Source: Pseudozyma flocculosa PF-1
Taxonomy: Eukaryota > Basidiomycota > Ustilaginomycetes > Ustilaginales > Ustilaginaceae
Length of the DNA: 64,000 bases
Direction of reading: 5' to 3'
Assembly (NCBI RefSeq): GCF_000417875.1
Contig: NW_006920882.1
Span: forward strand, 530,347 to 594,346
Under the pieces are notes generated by a model. The model had not been told where the DNA came from and ran no database searches. It saw only the letters and a list, made by a program, of their open reading frames with translations. The translations under genes and the position numbers were made by a program. Below, in pieces: positions 9,568-19,918 of the stretch (the stretch's first letter is position 1; each line of letters begins with the position of its first letter).

Positions 9568-10620
9568 TCAATTCCTTCCCAGACCATCACCCGGCCAATC
9601 GATCACGTCGGTGCTAATCAGCATCGCAACGAGGCAGATTGCGGCCACGAGCAGCACGCTTGCCCACATCCAGGCCGACTCCCTCGCCGTGACGGCTTCA
9701 AAGCCGTCAGGAGATCCCATCTTGCCCAGTCCGCCGCCGCTCTCGCCTCCGGAAGTGCTGCCGAATTCTCGAAAGTAGGTCGGCTTGGATGCCTCGAGAT
9801 CCTCTTCGTCCGATTCGTACTCTTTGGCCCTTGGAGCATAGGGCGAGGCTGCATCGCTCTGGCCGATGCCTAGCCCGCGCAAGAGTCCGAGGCGTGATGG
9901 CGACTTGTGCCCATAGATGGAGCGGTCCGCCGCGCCTTGCGTGCTATGCGATGGCGCACCAGAAGCGCTGGGTCCGGCGCCCTGTTCCAGATCGATGTCC
10001 GCGAGCGGCAACGTGTCATCGGCGTCGCTGAATTCTCCGTACGGATCTTCAGCGATGCGGTCCGGGATCGAGTCAGCACGCGCCTTGCCCTTGGAGAGGA
10101 GGCTTCCGCTTCGCGAATGCGCCGACCGCGAAGCAGACGGCGACGATGGTGTCAGGTTGTCGTCTTGATGGATCTCGGGCCACGAGACGTCGACCTGACC
10201 GTTCTTGAGCCTCGACATTGCCACGGCCTCTTCGGCCTCTTCGTCGAAGCCGAGCACCCGGTAGCTGTGAGCGATACTGCGTCTTCCGACATTTCCCGTC
10301 GAGGTCGGGACAGTGCCTCCGAACGAGTAACGCCGGATCGAGGCCGTCGATAGGCGGGGTGACAGGGCCGCACCGGCGTCATGTTGGGCAAGGTATTCGG
10401 GGGCGGTGCTGCCGCCAGACCCCGTGCCTATCGTTAATGGGGCGATGGCCGCGGCGTGCCGTGAGCTGCTGCTCGAGGCATCAATGGCGGCGCCCTTCTT
10501 TGGGGTGGTGTCAGTGGATCTGATAAAGTGGGTGACGTCGGAGCGCGGACCCGGGTTGGGGGACGAGGCGCTTGGAGAAGGCGAGCGCGGGAGGATGCCC
10601 ATGAGGCCGGAGGTCGTCAT
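9568..10620 (-). CDS. Ser-rich protein with a single C-terminal membrane anchor
   Basis: Intronless, 350 residues from the ATG at 10620 (MTTSGLMG). The same frame is open for 60 more codons upstream, but only from a GTG, so the ATG is preferred. About 310 residues are polar and low-complexity, with many Ser-Pro sites and acidic patches, and are probably disordered. One hydrophobic helix follows (WASVLLVAAICLVAMLI, near 317-333), then a short tail of about 15 residues. This is a tail-anchored or type II topology, with the bulk cytosolic. I do not recognise the family. Repeated SPS and SRSGS motifs could be phosphorylation sites. Confidence 0.65.
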   Translation of the reverse strand: MTTSGLMGILPRSPSPSASSPNPGPRSDVTHFIRSTDTTPKKGAAIDASSSSSRHAAAIAPLTIGTGSGGSTAPEYLAQHDAGAALSPRLSTASIRRYSFGGTVPTSTGNVGRRSIAHSYRVLGFDEEAEEAVAMSRLKNGQVDVSWPEIHQDDNLTPSSPSASRSAHSRSGSLLSKGKARADSIPDRIAEDPYGEFSDADDTLPLADIDLEQGAGPSASGAPSHSTQGAADRSIYGHKSPSRLGLLRGLGIGQSDAASPYAPRAKEYESDEEDLEASKPTYFREFGSTSGGESGGGLGKMGSPDGFEAVTARESAWMWASVLLVAAICLVAMLISTDVIDWPGDGLGRN

Positions 10621-12087
10621 GTTGAGTGGGCCCTTGTGCCGATGCGGTGCTGCCGACGGGGCGCGCGCGTGGCTTAACGAGATCGGAGAGTGACGAGAGC
10701 GCTGTCCATTGTAGCCGGTCGCCTGCTGAAAGCGATATGAGGGAGCTGGAAAGCGGCGATGGCGGGTGGCACGAGAAAGGTGCGTCGGCGCTGGAGACAC
10801 TGACGCTCCCCCGGTAGCAGAGAAGCAGAGGTGGAGGGTAGCTTCCAGAGCCGTGAAGAGCGAGAATGATGGAAGATCGGCTGATGGACAAGGGCGAGGG
10901 CGAGGGCGAGGGGCGAGAGGAGAGGGGTCGGACGTGAGAGAGTGAAGATGGTAGCAGGGACGACTGGAGGATAACTACGGAAGGCCCGAGCGAGTTGGGC
11001 GGCACTCCACGCCGCCCGCACCCGCCGCCAAAAGCTTTCTTCGGCAAGTCGACTTTCTCGGCAGACGGGAAAGGGTCCTTTGTTGTTGGACGGTGGGCGA
11101 CCGGCTCCGAACCCCGGGGGGGGGGGGGTTCTCAGTCACGCGGCCGGCCCCTGCCTGCCAGCGCCCGCCAACGGTCCCCCTGACGACGGCTGTCCTCTGA
11201 CTCGCTGTTCCGCGGGCTGCTGGCCTGCACCGGCCTAGTGAACCCTGCATGCTGGGGGGGGTTGCATAATCACGCCCGCCCGCGCGCCCGCCCTCGGCGC
11301 TTTGGCAGGGTGGCGCCAGACGGTGCGACGGGCAGGGATCACTACGACGACCTGCGATGACCAGCCGCGACAAGGGTGCTGGCAGGCTAGGGATCATGCC
11401 ATGGTCCGCCTGCTTGCGACGACCGCCGCCTACGCCGCCGCCGCTGGTTGTGTGACTCAGGGCAATATGACGCCAGCTGCCATCCAAAAGGCAGGCAGGG
11501 TTATTGGCAGCGAGATCGCGTTATCTCGCGGGCGCTGCCTCCACCTCGCTCTGGGAAAGCAAGCAAGCAAGCAAGCAGCGTGGGTGCGTGGGGTGCTATC
11601 GCGCGCCCCCCAACCTTGAACCCCCCCCCGCCTTTTTTGTTATGCGGAGCGAGCTCGGGGCTCGACCTACCGGGCTCCAGGAGTCTTTCAGCTTGCTTTG
11701 CTTGCTTGCTCTGTTTGCTCTCGGGTTCACCGAGACCGCTGGCGTGCAGGCAAACACATACAGGCCTAGGGTGGTCGGTAGGACCCGCTCCTCGGCTGCG
11801 GCTCGAGGGTCGCGACCTGCCTGTTCCAAAAGCGTGCCTGACCGTCCCCGCGCTCACTACCGCCACCCTCGCTCCTGACCTCACTCACTCACTACCACCA
11901 TCGCCTTGCCTCGCCTTGCCTCGCCTCGCCTTGCCTCATATTGCCTGCTCTGCCTTGCCCCGGACACTCTTGCTCCTGCCCGCCGTGCCGGCCTCGACCG
12001 CTTTGTTCGACACCCCTCGACGTGTGACCTGGATCGATCCTCCTCGCTCCTTTCAACGCATCGTCGCAACGACGGCGCACCCCCAGC
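10621..12087. other. Divergent intergenic region with simple repeats
   Basis: 1.47 kb between the tail-anchored gene (-) and the Ser-rich gene (+). It holds a G run of about 13 at 11116-11128, GCAA repeats near 11560-11578 with CTTG/CTTT repeats near 11695-11725, and CCTTGCCTCG repeats at 11904-11937. No gene is seen. The pyrimidine-rich tract next to the + gene may be its promoter and 5' UTR. Confidence 0.55.
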
Positions 12088-14392
12088 ATGGCATTCATCC
12101 ATCATCCGAGAGCAAGGCCCGCTCGCGACCGCCACTCACCCCCGCCATCTCACGAACCAACATCCGCGCCTCGAGCCTCGTACAGCAAGACCAGTCAGGA
12201 CAATGCACACGACTGGAGCATCGTCTTTCCCGGCAGGGTAAAGCAGACGGCAACCTCGGCCCATGACAGCGACGAACCCCTGAGCGACAGCGCAGGTGAG
12301 TGGCTGCCAAAGACGCGGCCCTCCATTCGGGACCTATCTCCACTCACCAACCCTCTCTTTGCGTCTTGGCAACATTGTCCGCCCGCGTTTCACCCATCCA
12401 CCAGCCTCAGCCACACCGAGCTCGCCCGCAGATCCCTTCCAGCCAGACCCTCAAACAGGACTGGCCCTCTCCCTCCCCCCGCTGCACGATGGCACGGGAC
12501 GCTTCGCGGGGGCCAGCGAGACCTCGGCCTCGCCCGCCGCCGACGACGTCGTCTCGTTAAGGTCGCCGCTATCGCCGCAGTCGGACATCTACACCGAAAG
12601 CGTGTTCAGCGCCACCGACTCGCACGACGATGCCGACGGAGAGGTCGGGTTTGGCTCCGGCTCCGACTTTGAGTCCGACGCTATCGCGTCTGTTCCCAGT
12701 GGCCCTACCGCGGCACGGAGACCCCGCTCAAAAAGAAGATCCTCCCGGCTGAGTGCACGCAGCGATGCCATCGAAGCCTCCCAGGGCGTCCGCCCTCCGC
12801 ACCCTGGCAGGCATGCCGACGGCGAAGAGAAACCTTCGGCCACCGCTCGAGCAACGCCTCAAGAATCGAGCCTCGCCACGTCGCTGGGCGCAAGCCGCGC
12901 CGGGTCGTGGTTGAGCGGCAACCAGAGCATCGCAAGCACGCTTGACCACGTCTCCGTCGTGCCGTCAGTCGCATCGTCGCGATCGCATCTGGGACCTGCA
13001 GACAGTCAACATGGCCACCGAAGCTGGCCGGGGGGATTGAGAGCGCTGTCCGTCATCTCAACTTCGGACTCGGAGCAAGATGCGCCTTCTCCGACAGCCG
13101 CGGAAGTCGGTCGAGAAGCGGACGCGGCCTCCTCTGCGGTGCAGGCCAGGTATGAGGACGAACTCGCGTCCAGCAACCTGGCCCAGAGCGCTGGCCTTGT
13201 CCCCGGAGCCGGTTCACATCTTCTATGGCGCCGACCCAAGAGGAGGCACCGGAATCCGGCCGCTGGTCGTAGCAGCAAGAGGAGCAACACTAGCCAGAGT
13301 CAGAGCGCGATCCATCGCAGTGGGAGCATCCAACCACCATGCGCAGTCGTCAGCGAAAGTGGCTTGAGCGGACGAAGGTCGAGGCGCTCGATGGCCGGCA
13401 ACGCATCCAGGCGCGCAGGCTCGACATCGGGCCGCTCAATACCGAAAGAAGGCCCAGCTGCAAGCACCAAGCTGGTCCGCAAGCTGCTCAAGAAGATCTT
13501 CGACCTCGAGCCCGAAGTCCTGGACGCTTTCCTCAGCCGTGACGCCAGCGTTGATCACGTCGACGGTCGCCCGAGGCCTCTGTCCACCAGTCTTTCGTCA
13601 TCTCGGGATCTAGCGGGCCCAGGCTTCAGTCATGAGCGAGGACTGGACGCGCCGCTCGCCCACATCCCTGCACCTCCAAGGCGGGCGGGGAGCAGCAGCG
13701 GTGACGAGCGTCAGCAAATGCTCCACGTGGGACGATCCGCAGACGATCAGGCTTCGGAGGACGCGAGTGATGAAGATGGAGAAGGCAGCAAGACACCACG
13801 GGCTTCTCTGCACGAATCGCAGGACTGGCAGCGTCAAGATGTGGCGTTGATCAACAGTCCACTGTTCGACCTGACCACGTCCGTCCGCGGAGAACGTGCC
13901 CCTCTCAGAGCCGCGACCGAGCTCGGCCTCACAGCAGAGGCGCTTTCGCGCCGCCGGACATCGTCGGGCGGATCTCGGCAATCGCAGCAGGTCGCGGACG
14001 GGGCTCGATCCATGCTCGAACCGACTACAATCGAGGCGCTCCAGGCATTGGTCAACAGCATGATGCCGGTGCCGATGCCTTTCCGTATCCTTGGAGCGCT
14101 GGCGCGCTCGCTTGGATGGTCCCGTAGCTTTTGGGGCGGCGGGGGACAGGATGCCGACGAGGCTGCTTCTCGTGAGCAAGCCGAGGGCGAAGCGGCCGAA
14201 CTCCCCGCCGTGCTCGACGATGACCGGCGCTACCGCTACGATCGACTGCTCTCGGTGCAGCAAGCCAAGGCATGGAGCCGGAGGTACCGGGGCATTCAGC
14301 TCGCAAACGACCAGCCGGAAGACTCGAGCATCGACGTGCCGGAGTGCTGGAGGGGCGACGAGCATCCAGCCCTTGCCGGAAACAGCCCATGA
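12088..14392 (+). CDS. Large Ser/Arg-rich protein of unknown function
   Basis: Two exons, 12088-12295 and 12432-14392, joined by a 136-nt intron (GTGAGT to GCAG) that restores frame as Gly/Asp at the junction. The product has 722 residues. The motif HDWSIVFPG near residue 41 and LPPLHDGTGRF after the junction look like conserved patches. Between them and the C-terminus the protein is Ser-, Arg- and acidic-rich and probably disordered. Near the end a moderately hydrophobic stretch (LVNSMMPVPMPFRILGALARSLGW) could be an amphipathic or membrane-associated helix, followed by a Glu-rich tail. I do not recognise the family and assign no function. The upstream ATG is the first in the frame that splices in phase. 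Confidence 0.6.
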
Positions 14393-14843
14393 GAGCGACA
14401 TCGGCTGCCCGCTCCGGCTTGTACAAGTAATGTGACCTGTAGTGTGCAACGCATTCGAAGTGGTTCAGGCGGCCCCACGAGCGTGATGACCTAGGAATAC
14501 CGGCTTCAAGACTTTGGCGGGCAGGCGGAGGGGCCCCAGAGCTGGCGGTGATGGGTGGCCTTGGTGCCAGAGTTGTCTTGTGGCCGTTGTCCGCTTCGGC
14601 GGAGTCGCGAGCCGCTTGATCGCAGTCGGAACTCGCGACTCGGGACAGGGTTTGGCTGGAGCGCCGCGATTTTTTTCCTCCCCGGCCTGGCTGCCAGCCT
14701 GGGCCTTCTCGTGAGGGTTTCTTCTCGGCCTGCGCCCCTCTTGGCCCCTCTCCGTCCCCTTGCCGACCCACCACTCCATCCCTGCGCTCGACTCGGTCCG
14801 TCCGCCCCCTCGCACCCCCTTATCATCTGAGCTACATATCAAC
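14393..14843. other. Short tandem-gene spacer
   Basis: Contains the 3' end of the Ser-rich gene and the probable promoter and pyrimidine-rich 5' UTR of the LYAR-ESF2 gene. No TATA box is obvious and no RNA gene is seen. Confidence 0.5.
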
Positions 14844-16506
14844 ATGGTCTCGTTCAACTGCGATGCGTGCGGCGATGTGGTCAAGAAGCCCAAGCTGCTT
14901 CAGCACTACAACCGCTGTTACGCCCCCGTCACCTGCCTCGATTGCTCGTAAGTGCAGACGAGAACCCGCGGTCCGGCAGTGGATCGACATGACTCCGGGA
15001 GCTTTGTCAATTGCTCAGCCATCCTCTCCGCACCGCTCCTCTTTGACAACACGAAACAGGATGCAATTCAACTCGCCGAACGAGTTCAAGTCGCACAACA
15101 GCTGCATCTCCGAGGCGGAAAAATACCAGAAGACTGTCTACAAGGGTCCCGGCGGCGCAAAGGGGGCGCAGCAACGCCAGCTGAGCAGCAACGCTGCCTC
15201 GTCACCTGGCAAGCCGTCGCAGCACGAGACCAGCAACGTCGCCACTGCGCCTTCGAGGAGGTCGGGTGAGGAGGCTGAGGACGCGACTGCAGCCTCGACC
15301 AGCGAATCTCCGAGCAAGAAGGACAAGAAGGACAAGAGGAAGAGAGACGACGCCGCTGGAGTGGCGGAATCAGAGGCCGCCACGGAGCCCAAGGTCGACG
15401 ACGATCGAGAAGTTAAGAAGGCCAAGAAGGCCGAGGAGAAGGGCAAGAAGGGCAAGAAGGGCAAGAAGGACAAGAAGGACAAGCAGAAGGACAAGAAGGA
15501 CAAGAAGAAGGATAAAGAGGTCGCGGCCGCCACAGGCACCAGTGGCGACGACCGCTTTGATCTCTCAAAGTTTGAGAAACCCACGCCCGCCAAGGTGCTA
15601 GCCGGCCCGGCCTCGGATGCAGGCGGTGATGCCGGAGGCGATGACGACGACGACGACGAAGGCGAGCACGAGCAGGATGACCCGATGGACGAGGACAAGG
15701 TCATCAAGCCGCTCAATGCCGAAGAGCTCGAGGCGTTCAAGAAGAAGCAGCGCAAGCTCGGCATCATCTACATCTCTCGCATCCCTCCGGGCATGACGCC
15801 TGCCAAGGTGCGACACATCCTCAGCAACTTTGGCGAGGTCGGGAGGATGTACCTCAAGGATGGCAACCAGAAGCCGGGAGAATACGGAAAGTGTGAGTGT
15901 GCTGCTGCCATCGAATGGCGTGGCGATTCTGTCCGGACACGCAAGGTTCTGATCCTCGAATGCCCCCGGTCTGCAATCGGTGCCTCCCTGACGATCCCCG
16001 CAGCCAAGAAGAGGTCGTCTGCCTTCTACACCGAAGGCTGGGTCGAGTTCCTGTCCAAGAAGGTGGCCAAGGCCACGGCCGAGATGCTCAATGCGCAGCC
16101 CATCGGCGCGCTGGCGGCGTCAAAGAGCAAGAACGGCGGCCTGCTCGCGGGCGGCGTCAAGGCGGGCAAGAACACCAAGCGCTTCCAGGACGAGGTGTGG
16201 ACCATGAAGTACCTCAAGGGCTTCAAGTGGCACATGCTGAGCGAGCAGATGGCCCAGGAGCGCGCCTCGCTCACAGCCCGGATGCGCACAGAAATGTCGC
16301 AGTCGGCCTATGAGCAGAACGACTACCTGCGCAAGGTCGAGCGCGCCAAGATGCAAAAGTATAAGGCCGACAAGAAGCGCAAGCGCGCCGAGGAAAAGGG
16401 AGAGGCGCTTCCCGCCGACACGGCGCCCGAAAAGGGCTTCAAGACGTTCAAGCAGAAGCAGCCCGTGGTCAAGGACGTCCGCGACCAGCGCGAGGCCGAG
16501 GCGTGA
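14844..16506 (+). CDS. LYAR-type zinc-finger / Esf2 (ABT1) RRM fusion protein
   Basis: Three exons, 14844-14947, 15060-15892 and 16004-16506, give 479 residues. Residues 1-60 form two LYAR C2HC fingers: C6-C9-H21-C25 and C31-C34-H47-C50, followed by CISEAEKYQKTVYKG. A Lys-rich linker (about 145-235, KKDKKDK repeats) and an Asp/Glu stretch follow. From about residue 255 the sequence is Esf2/ABT1-like: FKKKQRKLGIIYISRIPPGM opens the RRM, GWVEFLSKKVAK closes it, and YLKGFKWHMLSEQMAQER plus a Lys-rich tail follow. In yeast Esf2 acts in 18S rRNA processing with Dbp8; LYAR is a nucleolar growth regulator. Nucleolar location is inferred. The second intron (111 nt) is in frame and stop-free, so it could be retained. 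No ATG or splice signal obviously separates the two halves. The fusion is the unusual point. Confidence 0.85.
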
Positions 16507-16643
16507 GCGTCCATGCTTGCATCGAACCCTGGGCACCATCTCTGCTACGTTCAGAACGCCGTCGCTTTGTGTATGCACGTAGACTGGCGCGTCGACGCGC
16601 TTCAAAGCGGACCTGCCCAAGGAATGCAAGAGAGATTGTCGGC

Positions 16644-19288
16644 CTAGTTCTGGTCGCCGATGCGATGCCCGAGCTCCTCGAGGATGACCTCGTGGACCAC
16701 CTTGGCATCCGCCCGGCCCTTGGCCATCTTCATCACCTGACCCACGATCCGCATGGCCACCTTGAGGTTGCCCTTCCGAACCTTTTCCGCTTCTTGCTTG
16801 AGCTCCTCGATTGCCTGCCTGCACAGGGGCAGCAGGTCATCGCGGCTGCCGAGGGCAAGCAGACCGCGCGACGAGAGCAGGTCGAAGATGGAGAGCGTAC
16901 CGATGTCGACGCCGGCGAGATCAGAAGCTGGCGCGTCGCTACTGGTGGCTTCACCCACGCTCCGGGCGCGGCTGGAAATGAGCTCTCCAAGAAGAGACTT
17001 GGCCGTGGTCCCCGTCACCTTTCCGCTTTCGACCAGATCGATGAGCTCTCCCAGCTGCGCCGGAGGAATGTGGTCTTCGCTGAAGGCTAGGTTGTGCGTA
17101 TTGAGGCCCTTCATCAATTCGTGGATGATCCTGTGAGAGGTGCGGTTGGGAGGACAGTAACCGGGTCAGCTGATGCTCCACAGGCTTGACGATCGCGATG
17201 GGATGCTGGCGGCGGTGGATCAAGCGGTCTAATCACCAGTTCACCGCGATTTGAGGATCCCTGCCCTGAGCGATTCGCTCGAAGTAATCGACCGCGTCGC
17301 CGCATTCGACGGCAGTCGGAGCCACACCAGATGGCGTCGGAAATCTGCCGCTGCCTTCGTCCTCGGACCCGACACGCATGAGGACGTTGATGTCGCGGGT
17401 GTTGAGGGCGTACTGGCTCTTGAGTCGAGCACGACGCGCTTCGGGAAGCTCTGGCAGCGACCGACGTACGTCGTCGACCTGAGCCTGGTTTGGGCCGGGA
17501 GCCGGGAAGGGGGCATCCCTGAACGTCAGGACGAGAGCGACTCCAGGCACAGAAGATGTCATCTTGGGAACGTAGCCCATCTGCTTACCTCGGTCAGTCG
17601 TATCGGAGGAAGGTTGGGATCCGGCATGTAACGGTAGTCGGGGGCATCTTCTTTTCCTCGCAGCTTGAAGGTGGTCCCACGAGCCTCGTCATAGCCTCTG
17701 GTCTCCTGCTCGATCCTGCCGCCCTGTTCCAAGATCGCGACCTGCCTCTGCGTCTCATGGGCTGCAGGAACGCGTCGGAGCACCGTCAGCTCAGCGCGTG
17801 GTGGATCCGCAACGGCGTTCGTCGTGGCGGGTGCTCACCGATGGCGTTCATCATGAACCTGACACTGTTGAGGTTCTTGACCTCGCATCGCGTGCCAAAG
17901 GGCTCCCCGGCACGGTTGACCGAGACGTTGACGTCGCAGCGAAGAGAACCCTCCTGCATGTTGCCGTCAGAGGCGCCGACTCTCCGGAGGAGCTCCTGCA
18001 GCTTGCGGACATAGGCGCCTGCCTGCTCTGGCGAGCGCATCTGCGGCCCGCTAACGATCTCCATGAGGCCGGTCCCGGCACGATTGAGATCGACAAAGCT
18101 GCGAGATGTCCCCCTTGCGGTTGCGGCGTCGGTGCCATCCTCTACTGTCGCGGCATCAGACCGGGAGACGGTGCCGGTGTCGTAGTAGGTGGATTTGGCA
18201 GTGTCCTGTTGGCCAAGCAGCAGCGTGTGGACGGAAAGTCAATCGAGGTTGCAGGTTGCGAGGCGTTGATATTGAAAGAGCCAGCCTGGCACCGTATGTG
18301 CTCACCTGCTCAAGCTGCAGCTGTTCTACCTCGACGACTACTTCGTCTTCGGGGCCAGGAAGGTGACCATCCTCGAAGCTCAAAGTGATGCGCCCGTTGC
18401 TTGCCAGGGGTGCTGAAGAAGGTCAAGGTGGTACGTACAAAGAATTTTGTTGAGCGGGCAGCGTCTTGCAGAGAGAAGGGCGGCGAAGATGTCGGCCCAG
18501 TACCCACCGTACTTCTGTGTGATCTGGTAGCCCGCTGGAAGGTCAGAGTAAAAGTAGTGCTTGCGATCGAAGCGGCTTTCCTGCCGAAGGTGGCAGCCCA
18601 GCGCTATTGCCGCGCGGATCGCAAGGCGGAGCGCGGATCGGTTGAGGCTGGGAAGGGTGGCCGGATGAGCGGCATCGAAAGGGGCCACGAGGGTGTTGGG
18701 GACCGAGTTGGCTGAGGGAAGTTGAGCGGCTGTGGTGTGGGCAGGGGAGTAAGGACGAAGATTCCGAAGGGCGGGTCTGAGCCTGGTGCGCGCTAGGTTG
18801 CCTCAGGAAGACTGAGAGGAGGCCGACGTACTGCTGAAGAGCTTGTGGCGGTCCTTTATCTGGGCATGGCACTCTACGCCGATGACAGCCTGCCAGCCTG
18901 GAGGGAGCGGTGGATAGCGGGAGGGCGAGACTTTGGGGCTTGCGGATGGAGCGGTCGTGGAAGGAGAGGAGGACGGCGCCGATGCCTCCGGCGACCTTTG
19001 CTTCTTGCTCTTCTTGGCCGAGAGGGGAGCTGAGTTCGAGAAGCGTCTGGCCAGAGTTGGCGGTGGATGCTCCCGTGCCGTCGCGGCTGGTAGCGAGGTT
19101 GCGAAGCCGGCACGATGCGGCGCCAGGTGGCTTGAGGATGAGGCGTTGCTGCAGGCCGTCCGAGTTGACGGTGGACGCATCGGCCGGCGTCGAGCCAGGG
19201 GTGGCGTCGAGGTCTCCGAGGCAGGCGCAGGAGCAGCGGCAGCAGCCATGGCGCCACGCAAACGTCGAGCTGGGACGCGTGCGTTCAT
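16644..19288 (-). CDS. PET112: Glutamyl-tRNA(Gln) amidotransferase subunit B, mitochondrial
   Basis: Seven exons on the minus strand: 19288-18832, 18711-18508, 18412-18306, 18205-17839, 17761-17589, 17484-17237 and 17130-16644. Together they code for 680 residues. All joins are GT-AG and keep phase. Residues 1 to about 135 are Arg-, Ala- and Ser-rich, a long mitochondrial presequence. GatB marks follow: [92 protein letters not shown] and [13 protein letters not shown]. The C-terminal tail domain binds tRNA. The enzyme amidates Glu-tRNA(Gln) in mitochondria together with GatA and a GatC/GatF partner. It converges with the LYAR-ESF2 gene, only 137 bases away. Confidence 0.92.
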
Positions 19289-19918
19289 CGTGACCGACGG
19301 CGAGAGTCGGCTGAGCCGATGCGCCAGAGCAACAGAGGAAAGGCGAGGGGGGCGGCGGTTGGCACCTTGGTGATGGAAAGGCGAGCGAGAAGAAAGCTGG
19401 GCCGGCCCCCGCCCCGAAGCCGGAACCAGGTCCGAGATGCGAGACTTTGGACTCGACGCTGGCTCGGCAGCCCGGGAGCTGCAGCCAGAGGCAAGCAAGC
19501 AAGCAGGCAGGGGAGGGCCAGACAGGGCAGGGTGGCACGGGCGAGCCAGGGGCTGAGCGCCAAGCCAGCCAGCCTGCCTGCCAGCCAGCCTGCGGTGCAT
19601 GGTCGGGTCAGCCGCTGCGGACCAGTTGCACCTTGCACCTTGGCCCAGCCTCTCTACCATCACAGATCGCTCTGCCACTTCGGCCTCGCCCGTTTCACAT
19701 CGTTCAACGGCGTCTCGACTACGGTTGTGCTCGCCCTTCACATACCGGCATCGCACCGATCCGTACCGCCCGCCACTCCATATCAACCACCTTTCGTTTG
19801 CCACCGTAGCCGCCACCCTTGAGCACTGGCTCTCGTTTGGCCTCGGCATCACCATCCGCGCCTGACCGTTCAGAACCTCTGACAACTGAGCCTCGTCATC
19901 CTCGCAGTCGCGCTCAAT
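19289..19918. other. Bidirectional promoter region of GatB and the DUF4097-like gene
   Basis: 630 bases between two divergent starts. Short GCAAG and CAGCC repeats occur near 19488-19600. No TATA box is evident and no gene is supported. Confidence 0.5.

Noticed and set aside
10621..10800. 60-codon upstream extension of the tail-anchored protein
   Set aside because: It begins at GTG, not ATG, and shows no conserved feature.
15680..16506. A separate ESF2 gene starting at an internal Met (MDEDK)
   Set aside because: The frame is continuous with the LYAR part, no promoter-like sequence or stop lies between, and the LYAR exon has no other ending. It is kept as the main alternative in the fusion finding.
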